A DNA stretch of 5,098 nt from Deltaproteobacteria bacterium (GTDB lineage Bacteria > Desulfobacterota > GWC2-55-46): positions 1 through 5,098 of the forward strand of contig JAUSLB010000018.1 of NCBI GenBank assembly GCA_030646655.1, read 5' to 3'. The notes under the pieces are model-generated. The model was not told where the DNA came from. It did not search any database and saw nothing but the letters and a program-made list of their open reading frames with translations. The position numbers and the translations under genes were made by a program. Below are positions 1 through 4,973 of the stretch, one piece after another (positions within the stretch are counted from its first letter, which is position 1; every line of letters starts with the position of its first letter).

Positions 1-404
1 GCATCATCAAGCCCTTCAAGATTATGGACCTTTTAGGCCGCGTAGACAAGCTTGTGGCAAGGTCCATAGAAAACAGATCGGAAAAGACCGGGAGAAAAGA
101 GGAGAGGCTCAGGATAGTAGCGGATTGCGAGATATTTAAAGAAGACGGCCGGAGGGTTTTAGCGGCAAAGTCACAGGATGTGTCACTGAACGGCTTAAAG
201 GTAAGATATGCGGGAGGACCGCTTAAACCCCGTACCACGGTACTGGTATCCGTGAAGATGAATTTTTTAGACCTGCTTATCGGGGCGATGATCGTGTGGT
301 CAAAGGCCGTAAGCATGCACGACTCCGTTGCAGGCCTGCGCCTTAATGACCCGATACCGCCGTCATCGCTGTCAGCGTTATCCCGTCTCAACGGAGGGCC
401 CTAA
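1..404 (+). CDS. Response regulator, REC-PilZ (C-terminal part, 5' end outside window)
   Basis: The reading frame is open to the left edge (first full codon at base 3), so the Met at base 24 is probably internal; no ribosome-binding site precedes it. The first residues, IIKPFKIMDLLGRVDKLV, match the last strand and helix of a CheY-like receiver domain, including the conserved Lys-Pro pair. Counting from Met-24nt, a PilZ domain follows with both cyclic-di-GMP signatures: RxxxR at residues 24-28 (RKEER) and DxSxxG at 52-57 (DVSLNG), then beta-strand-like segments and a closing VAGLRL strand near 102-107. The likely role is a cytoplasmic phosphorylation-controlled effector that binds c-di-GMP. 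The phospho-acceptor Asp lies outside the window. It is convergent with the respiratory operon and ends just before a strong terminator, so it is probably functionally separate. The domain calls are firm; target and output are unknown. Confidence 0.85.
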   Translation, partial: IIKPFKIMDLLGRVDKLVARSIENRSEKTGRKEERLRIVADCEIFKEDGRRVLAAKSQDVSLNGLKVRYAGGPLKPRTTVLVSVKMNFLDLLIGAMIVWSKAVSMHDSVAGLRLNDPIPPSSLSALSRLNGGP

Positions 405-428
405 ATAAAAATCCTGCTTAGAATCCGA

Positions 429-468
429 AAAAAAAAGGGGTCACGGCTTTTGCCGTGACCCCTTTTTT
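429..468. terminator. Bidirectional Rho-independent terminator
   Basis: A perfect 11-bp stem, GGGGTCACGGC (437-447) with GCCGTGACCCC (452-462), closes a TTTT loop. It is followed by six T on the plus strand (463-468) and preceded by nine A (428-436), which become a T-run on the minus strand. It therefore fits termination of both the response-regulator transcript from the left and the respiratory operon from the right. Confidence 0.93.
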
Positions 469-520
469 ACTTTTACATCCTCTTTACCGGACTTAAAACC
501 CAGACCCGCGATGGCTGTTA

Positions 521-625
521 AGTGATTTTGAAAACGCACAGCGGGCACATTCCCCGCAGTGCGGGGTTAAGCGAGCCGATGGAAAAGGGAGGTTCTTCCT
601 TTTGAACCGTAAAGCCCGGAACGAT
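521..625. other. Structured intergenic element of unknown nature
   Basis: Several inverted repeats nest here. CGGGC (542-546) can pair with GCCCG (614-618), enclosing two hairpins: CCCCGC/GCGGGG (552-557 with 561-566, loop AGT) and GGTTC/GAACC (591-595 with 604-608). The set would fold as a three-way junction on either strand. No known riboswitch or tRNA pattern fits well. A 45-codon minus-strand frame starting at GTG (653-655) and ending at 518-520 crosses the element, containing CPLC near its end, but it lacks a good ribosome-binding site and I do not call it a gene. It could be a dispersed repeat, a small RNA or an mRNA 3' structure. Confidence 0.35.
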
Positions 626-626
626 C

Positions 627-652
627 CTAAAAAAGCTTAAAGCAGATAAGCT
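627..652 (-). terminator. Weak terminator-like hairpin after the operon
   Basis: Read on the minus strand, AGCTTA (652-647) pairs with TAAGCT (639-634) around a 7-nt loop and runs directly into a T-tract of five to six bases. It starts 11 nt after the stop codon of the last operon gene. The stem is only 6 bp and AT-rich, so termination would be partial; the strong hairpin at 437-462 lies further downstream as a backstop. Confidence 0.4.
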
Positions 653-663
653 CACCTTAATAT

Positions 664-2721
664 TTATTTATGCACCTCTGCCGCCTCTGCTGTTTTTGAG
701 ACCAGCTCAGCCTCGTGGGCCTTCTCGTAGTCGGCTTTGGTCCTTGTCCTCGGGTACTCAGGCGCGGGCTCCGGCTTTATGGGCTGGAACCTCTTTGTCT
801 GCACCATATGGGGGTTATGGCACTCGGTGCAGACCCACCACCTCTTTTTCCCGCCCTTTGCCCATTGGCCTATCCTTTTCCCGTGTACCCCAACCCTCCA
901 GTCGCCATAGACCTCGCCGTGGCATTTGCCGCAGAGCTTCTGGGGCTGGTTGAAGCTTACCGGTTCGCCCTTGTGGTTAATGAGCGTGTCGCGGTTGGTC
1001 GGGTTGTGGCAGTCAAGGCACCAGAACGCGCCCCTGCCGTGCTGAAGGCTCAGCGAATCAGGCACTATGTCCTGATGCATCATAAGCTGGCGGGGCTTTT
1101 TACTCGCCGGGTAGGGGACCATCTTACCGTTATGGCAGCTTGTGCACGGCAAAAAATACTTAAGCTGCTTTGTCCTCGGCTTTACGACCGCTTCCTCATT
1201 GGAATAGGCGCCCTCTACAGGCATAGGCCCAATAGGCTCTGTCAAGTTTAAGGGGTCCCCGAACCATAATACCGCGTGTGTCGTCTTTGAACATTTTACG
1301 TTCGTTACCCCGGGCTTGATCTCTTTTTTCTCGACTGTGGAATACGCCTCCCTGCTCTCGAAACACTCGGCGGGCTCATCGGCGGGCCGAGGCTCCTTTG
1401 CGTAAGCAGGGCCTGCGATAAGGGCGGAGATGCAGAGGATAATCGCCGGGAGCGTCTTATTGAGGGCCTCCCCTCTTTTGACCCTTTGGGAAAGGAGGCC
1501 GGGGGCCCACGCCTCTGAAAGCCTGACCTCCCCGAGAAGGACGCCTATCGAGCCCTTTGAGAGCACGGTAAAGACAAAGAGCCCGGCGGCCCAGTACCCG
1601 GCGGTGTTGATGATCTCTATGGCAGAGGGCGTGTATTCGGAGAACTCGCCTATGGGCGTCGGGATAAAGGCGGGCACCACAAGCCCCATGCCTTTGTCTA
1701 TCCACACCCCTGCAAAAGTAAGGACGCACCCGAGCGGGAGCCAGAAGGAATGGTCCCTCCTAAGCTTAGGGATGAGGAGTATTATAAAAGCGGCAATAAG
1801 AAGGACTACCGAAGTCCAGTACCAGATCACAAGCGAATAGAAGCCGTGCTTCCCGAACATAAGGTACTGCAGGGAGAACGAATGCTCCGTTGACAAGTAA
1901 AGCTCTGTGACGACCTCCGAGAGGCTCAAAAAGATAGCGATCCCTAAGCACCATGTCACTATCTGAGAGAGCAGGTCAAGGGCCTCGTCGGCGACATTGA
2001 GCTTCGTGTTTTTCCTTATTATAAGGAACGCCACGATTATCATCGAGGGCCCCGCGGCAAATGCGGTCGTGATGAACTTTATCGGCATCATCGATTGGAA
2101 CCACATCGGCCTTGCGGGCAGCGTGTTGATGAGGAAGGCCGTCACCGTATGGATGGACAGCGCCCACGCGATGGAGACATAAACGAGCGGCATGTAGAAG
2201 GCCTTGTTCAGCTCACGGCCCGTATATTTTTTAAAAAGATAGTAAAAGGCGGCTATGAGGTTAAGGGTGAGATAGCCGTTTATGACTATTACGTCCCATG
2301 TCAGCATCGATCCCGGCCAGTTGAATATCCCCACTACAGGCATCATGTGCCAGAACCTGTCCGGGCGGTTCATATGGGCCACTATGAAGAGGAGCACCAT
2401 GAAGACCGCCGAGATCGCGAGCATCTCGCCGATGACGACTATCTCTTTCAATTTCTTGTGGTGATAGACATACGAAGGGAATACCACAGTGACCGAGGCG
2501 GCGGCCACGCCCACAAGGAAGATGAACTGCGCCTCATACAGCCCCCAGCTCACCTGATCGTTATAGTTGGTCACTATCATCCCGTTTACAAGCTGGAGGT
2601 AAGTGCCTAAGAACATCGGGAGCATGATGAGGCATAGGAAGCCGAGCCACACGTAGTACCTCCTGCCGCCCATTAAGGCATATACCCAAAAATCTATACC
2701 GAACTTTATAAAGTTCTTCAT
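664..2721 (-). CDS. NrfD/DsrP-like menaquinol oxidoreductase membrane subunit fused to tetrahaem cytochrome c
   Basis: A 685-residue two-part protein. Residues about 20-398 are an NrfD-family (DsrP/HmcC-like) quinol-oxidising membrane domain with roughly ten hydrophobic segments (near 22-45, 62-85, 93-115, 141-163, 174-200, 211-235, 247-273, 294-317, 325-351, 373-398). Family-like stretches include SWGLYEAQFIFLVGVAA and GMGLVVPAFIPTPIGEF. A basic linker (about 399-422) leads to another hydrophobic segment (424-441) ending in AYA, then a periplasmic-type domain with four CxxCH haem sites at C526-H530, C568-H572, C597-H601 and C631-H635. H482, H549, H561, H583, H613 and H638 are candidate second haem ligands. 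C453 and C477 are not in haem motifs. The expected role is to oxidise menaquinol and pass electrons to the attached haems and the Fe-S partner encoded upstream. Start: GAGGGG lies 6 nt before ATG and overlaps the stop of the preceding gene. Most relatives are about 380-440 residues without haems, so the fusion is unusual. No in-frame ATG, GTG or TTG occurs near the junction, so a separate cytochrome gene is unlikely. Confidence 0.9.
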   Translation of the reverse strand: MKNFIKFGIDFWVYALMGGRRYYVWLGFLCLIMLPMFLGTYLQLVNGMIVTNYNDQVSWGLYEAQFIFLVGVAAASVTVVFPSYVYHHKKLKEIVVIGEMLAISAVFMVLLFIVAHMNRPDRFWHMMPVVGIFNWPGSMLTWDVIVINGYLTLNLIAAFYYLFKKYTGRELNKAFYMPLVYVSIAWALSIHTVTAFLINTLPARPMWFQSMMPIKFITTAFAAGPSMIIVAFLIIRKNTKLNVADEALDLLSQIVTWCLGIAIFLSLSEVVTELYLSTEHSFSLQYLMFGKHGFYSLVIWYWTSVVLLIAAFIILLIPKLRRDHSFWLPLGCVLTFAGVWIDKGMGLVVPAFIPTPIGEFSEYTPSAIEIINTAGYWAAGLFVFTVLSKGSIGVLLGEVRLSEAWAPGLLSQRVKRGEALNKTLPAIILCISALIAGPAYAKEPRPADEPAECFESREAYSTVEKKEIKPGVTNVKCSKTTHAVLWFGDPLNLTEPIGPMPVEGAYSNEEAVVKPRTKQLKYFLPCTSCHNGKMVPYPASKKPRQLMMHQDIVPDSLSLQHGRGAFWCLDCHNPTNRDTLINHKGEPVSFNQPQKLCGKCHGEVYGDWRVGVHGKRIGQWAKGGKKRWWVCTECHNPHMVQTKRFQPIKPEPAPEYPRTRTKADYEKAHEAELVSKTAEAAEVHK

Positions 2722-2727
2722 AGTTAG

Positions 2728-2733
2728 CCCCTC
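2728..2733 (-). promoter_or_regulatory. Ribosome-binding site overlapping upstream stop codon
   Basis: GAGGGG on the minus strand sits 6 nt before the ATG of the NrfD-cytochrome gene and overlaps the TGA (2732-2734) of the iron-sulfur gene. Only 10 nt separate the two reading frames, an arrangement that favours translational coupling and equal subunit amounts. Confidence 0.75.
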
Positions 2734-3763
2734 AATCTATAAAGTAGAAAAATTTTGGATATGTGTTCTGCTCGGCCTTGAGCCTGAAGACCTTCTTTCT
2801 CTCAAGCACCTTCCTCACCTCGCTGTCCGGGTCGAGGAGGTTGCCGAATTTTCGCGCCCCGACCGGGCAGGCCTCCACGCAGGCAGGGTACCTACCCTTC
2901 CTTGTCTTCTGCAGGCAGAAGGTGCATTTCTCCACAACCCCCATCATCCTCGGGCGGTTGCCGAGGTAATGGGTCACGGGGTTCAATTCCTTTTTAGGCA
3001 GGTTCGGCTCTCCCCAATTGGAGCGCCGTGCCCAGTACGGGCACGCGGCCACGCACATCCTGCACCCGATGCACCAGTTATAGTCTATCACCACTATGCC
3101 GTCAGGCTCCCTGTAGGTCGCCCGCGACGGGCAGACCTTCACGCACGGGGGCTTTTCGCACTGCATGCACTGCACAGGGAAGTAGAAAAATCCCTTCTCA
3201 GGCACTTCGGGAGGCTCGTAGTAGTGCTCCCCCTCGAGCGTTACCCCCGCGGCCTCCCCGGCAAATGCCCCGGCCCTGGTGTAATCGGCGGTATTCTTCT
3301 TATTCATGTGCTCAGGGGCGAAGCTCCCCTTCTCCATCTGTATGACCCTTATCCAGTGGATCTCGGAGTTGTAGCGCGACTGATTATTCTCCTTCGCGCA
3401 CGCGTAGACGCATCTTCTGCACCCGATGCACTTCTGGATGTTCAGCGCATAGCCGAACAAAACCCCTTCCATCGCCGGAGTGCCGTCCACGGTTACTTTC
3501 TGTCCGTACTCTTCGGAATACCTCTTCTCAAGCCTCTCTATAGCCGCTTTCTTCTCGTCGTCTGACATGAGGCGGTAGTTTTTCTGGAGCCATTCGCCCC
3601 ATGTGGCCCTTGCCTCTGCCTCCCCTTCCGTCAAAACTTCCGCGCCGGCTGCAAGTGCGGCCGCGCCTAACGCGCCTTTAGCCATATCTTTAAGGAATTC
3701 CCTGCGCGGGCTCTTTTTTTCCTCTTTTTCCTTCAGATCCTTATCTTTTTCGTCTTTGGACAT
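2732..3763 (-). CDS. Tat-exported 4x[4Fe-4S] ferredoxin-like subunit (DsrO/NrfC/QrcC type)
   Basis: A 343-residue electron-transfer subunit. A charged N-terminal region leads to a twin-arginine motif, SPRREFLK (residues 18-25), an alanine-rich hydrophobic stretch (26-42) and a possible cleavage site after ARA (51-53), so export to the periplasm is expected. Sixteen cysteines form four cluster motifs: C112-C115-C118-C122; C199-C202-C207-C211; C231-C234-C237-C241; C280-C283-C295-C299, the typical spacing of the DmsB/NrfC/DsrO family. Residues 54-100 form an N-terminal extension containing LMSDDEKKAAIERLE. The protein should dock on the periplasmic face of the NrfD-like partner encoded 10 nt downstream and carry electrons from menaquinol. 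AAAGAGG lies 7 nt before the ATG, supporting this start. No molybdopterin-type catalytic subunit is encoded nearby, which argues against a DmsAB-like terminal reductase. The family is certain; the electron acceptor is not known. Confidence 0.93.
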   Translation of the reverse strand: MSKDEKDKDLKEKEEKKSPRREFLKDMAKGALGAAALAAGAEVLTEGEAEARATWGEWLQKNYRLMSDDEKKAAIERLEKRYSEEYGQKVTVDGTPAMEGVLFGYALNIQKCIGCRRCVYACAKENNQSRYNSEIHWIRVIQMEKGSFAPEHMNKKNTADYTRAGAFAGEAAGVTLEGEHYYEPPEVPEKGFFYFPVQCMQCEKPPCVKVCPSRATYREPDGIVVIDYNWCIGCRMCVAACPYWARRSNWGEPNLPKKELNPVTHYLGNRPRMMGVVEKCTFCLQKTRKGRYPACVEACPVGARKFGNLLDPDSEVRKVLERKKVFRLKAEQNTYPKFFYFID

Positions 3764-3797
3764 GGTTTAGCCTCTTTAGGATTTAATGTAATAGGGC

Positions 3798-4094
3798 TTA
3801 TTTAGCGGCTTCAAATACCTTTACCAGCTCTTCTTTCTCCGCCTTGCTCATAAGTACGAGTTTTTTTCCTCTCAAGGCCTGCCCGGCCCTGAGCTCATCG
3901 GCATCGTATATCCTCTGATTGTCAGCTTTGATGAGGGCTTCAGTCGCCTCTTTGGCAACCTTTGCGGTCACTGCTACGGCAAGGCCTGAGGCGAGGGCTG
4001 TTTTAAGGAAACCGCGCCTTGAGGTATGCCTTTCGGCCTTGTTTTTGGGGCTGTCATTTACGGCATCTATTGGCCTGTCTTTTTTATCCGACAT
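3798..4094 (-). CDS. Small Tat-signal protein of the menaquinol-oxidoreductase operon
   Basis: A 98-residue protein and the first gene of the operon, 34 nt before the iron-sulfur gene. A polar N-terminus precedes the twin-arginine motif TSRRGFLK (residues 24-31) and a short hydrophobic stretch (32-44), so export or anchoring through the Tat pathway is likely. The rest (about 45-98) is polar and helical-looking, with no cysteine and no CxxCH, hence no visible cofactor site. Its C-terminus, LMSKAEKEELVKVFE (81-95), resembles LMSDDEKKAAIERLE (65-79) of the iron-sulfur subunit next door. It may be an accessory or assembly subunit of the complex, in the manner of the small Tat proteins found with some formate dehydrogenases; this is inference. 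Start support is strong: AGGAGG 7 nt before ATG. I do not recognise a named family. Confidence 0.85.
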   Translation of the reverse strand: MSDKKDRPIDAVNDSPKNKAERHTSRRGFLKTALASGLAVAVTAKVAKEATEALIKADNQRIYDADELRAGQALRGKKLVLMSKAEKEELVKVFEAAK

Positions 4095-4101
4095 CTCGGT
4101 A

Positions 4102-4107
4102 CCTCCT
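4102..4107 (-). promoter_or_regulatory. Strong Shine-Dalgarno for the first operon gene
   Basis: A perfect AGGAGG on the minus strand, within AAAGAGGAGG, lies 7 nt before the ATG at 4094. It fixes the start of the small Tat-signal protein. Confidence 0.85.
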
Positions 4108-4361
4108 CTTTAGTCTTAGAAAGGTGTTAGTTTTTATTATGTTTGATTGGAAGGACGGATGGGTGCGGCATGGGGGTCAAGGGGGTTGCGCCAGGTTTTC
4201 CGGTAAAGAAGAATTAAAGGCATTCAGGCTTAAAGGCCTAAATCTATCGGGAGGGTCACTGTTGTCCATATCCAAGATTTGTCCATTATCGTCTAAATCT
4301 TAGAAAAAAGGATTATGCGTGAACTTTTTATTCGCGGTGAGAATATTTATGCGGTGATTAT
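4108..4361 (-). other. Long 5' leader of the operon
   Basis: About 265 nt separate the predicted transcription start (near 4362) from the first ATG. On the minus strand this stretch holds an 18-codon open frame (4230-4286, MDKSWIWTTVTLPIDLGL) without a good ribosome-binding site, a direct repeat of ATGGACAA (4262-4269 and 4279-4286), and a C-rich block (about 4160-4190) with two ACCCCC units. I recognise no known riboswitch and no clear attenuator with a T-tract. The plus-strand frame over this area has no ribosome-binding site and overlaps the Tat gene in antisense, so I treat it as chance. Confidence 0.4.
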
Positions 4362-4426
4362 AATTATATTTATATCCGCCATACGGTGAAATGTCAAGAT
4401 ATTATCTTTAGTCATGTGGTGAAATG
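4336..4426 (-). promoter_or_regulatory. Four TCACC repeats around the promoter (candidate operator)
   Basis: On the minus strand TCACC occurs at 4418-4422, 4385-4389, 4353-4357 and 4336-4340. The two upstream copies share the longer word CATTTCACC (4418-4426 and 4385-4393) and lie 33 bp apart, about three helical turns. One begins inside the -35 box and fills part of the spacer; the other is centred near -60. The remaining two lie around and just after the predicted transcription start and share TCACCGC. The layout suits a regulator binding as repeated units, but the protein is unknown and short repeats can occur by chance. Confidence 0.4.
4369..4397 (-). promoter_or_regulatory. Sigma-70 promoter of the respiratory operon
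   Basis: The minus strand reads TTGACA (4397-4392), a 17-bp spacer, then TATAAA (4374-4369), followed by further TATAAT-like sequence. This is the full -35 consensus with optimal spacing and a one-mismatch -10. Transcription would start near 4362 and run into the small Tat-protein gene. No other comparable promoter was found between here and the first start codon. Confidence 0.8.
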
Positions 4427-4667
4427 ACGAAGTATTTAAGCCTCTTGCGAAGGGAAAAAGGCTCATCCCTCTCCCGATAAAAATTGCGGATTACTGAGCT
4501 ATAACGCGCGTCTTTTCTGGCGCGGACATGATGATAACCGCTTTAGTGTTCAATCCTCTTGGATTTTGAGATTATCGCCCTCCCGTGAATTTCAGGCCAC
4601 CCTCTTCTTTTTTCCCACCCGCCCGGCTTTAAAAACACTTCTCTTTAAATCTTTGGCTAAGCCCTGC

Positions 4668-4684
4668 ATTAACCTCCGGTTAAT
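4668..4684. repeat. Perfect 17-bp inverted repeat
   Basis: ATTAACC and GGTTAAT arms of 7 bp are separated by TCC. The size and AT-rich ends look like a dimeric regulator site or a small hairpin. It lies about 270 bp upstream of the operon promoter, with no clear promoter adjacent, so its target is uncertain. Confidence 0.45.
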
Positions 4685-4710
4685 CCTTTATAAACAAAAA
4701 TTGTTCTTTT

Positions 4711-4730
4711 TCCTGACCTCTGCGTCAGGA
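4711..4730. repeat. Hairpin with 7-bp perfect stem
   Basis: TCCTGAC and GTCAGGA enclose the 6-nt loop CTCTGC. Neither strand has a T-run immediately after the stem, so it is not a standard terminator. Confidence 0.4.
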
Positions 4731-4939
4731 CGAAAATAAAAATGCTCACATATTCACATATATGCTGCGCTTTTTATTTCCACCCTTCCTTGACTTCTGA
4801 AAAAATTCCTAATTTTTAGAGGCAGCGGGGTAGAGGGTATTTGGGTGGAGGATACGGGAAGCGGCCGAGGAAAAGCGTCGCGCTCGTTCTTATGAGGAGC
4901 GGCTACATGGACATAAAAGAGATAATCTCAGGGCCGTGG

Positions 4940-4973
4940 GGCAGAAGGCTTAATAAGCCTCACTTCCTCTGCC
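4940..4973 (-). repeat. Inverted repeat spanning the secretin stop codon
   Basis: GGCAGA/TCTGCC arms (4940-4945 with 4968-4973) enclose a second inverted repeat, AGGCTTA/TAAGCCT (4946-4952 with 4954-4960). The structure overlaps the end of the secretin gene. It may slow 3' decay or aid termination, but no T-tract follows on the minus strand. Confidence 0.35.

Larger units (their letters stand above)
4398..4959. other. Non-coding interval between secretin gene and operon promoter
   Basis: No convincing gene is seen on either strand. It contains a perfect 7-bp inverted repeat ATTAACC-TCC-GGTTAAT (4668-4684), an AACAA/TTGTT inverted repeat (4693-4705), a 7-bp stem TCCTGAC/GTCAGGA (4711-4717 with 4724-4730), a tandem duplication of TCACATAT (4746-4761) and a C-rich tract at 4600-4624. 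A minus-strand frame of 25 codons, starting MQGLAKDLKR at base 4670, has GGAGG only 3 nt before its ATG and is too weak to call. Confidence 0.5.

Noticed and set aside
24..26. ATG at 24 as start of the PilZ protein
   Set aside because: The frame is open upstream and the preceding IIKPFKI is the conserved end of a receiver domain, so this Met is most likely internal.
521..625. c-di-GMP-I (GEMM) riboswitch on the plus strand
   Set aside because: CGCACAG and GTAAAGCC match fragments of the consensus, but spacing and the second helix do not fit, and no plus-strand gene follows.
518..655. 45-codon minus-strand small gene starting at GTG
   Set aside because: It lacks a good ribosome-binding site and its codons coincide with the inverted repeats of the structured element; a conserved orthologue would be needed to accept it.
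715..1251. Long plus-strand open frame opposite the cytochrome domain
   Set aside because: It lies entirely antisense to a well-supported haem-binding domain, its translation is unlike any family I know, and it has no ribosome-binding site; codon bias of the real gene explains the lack of stops.
2969..3565. 198-codon plus-strand open frame opposite the iron-sulfur gene
   Set aside because: The minus-strand gene has four complete [4Fe-4S] motifs and a Tat signal; the antisense frame has no recognisable features and is a shadow.
4019..4303. 94-codon plus-strand frame covering the leader region
   Set aside because: It starts inside the small Tat gene in antisense, has no ribosome-binding site at its first or internal ATG, and ends in the operon leader.
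4485..4530. tRNA-like TAGCTCAG on the minus strand
   Set aside because: The word resembles a tRNA D-arm, but no anticodon arm, T-loop or closing acceptor stem follows at the required distances.
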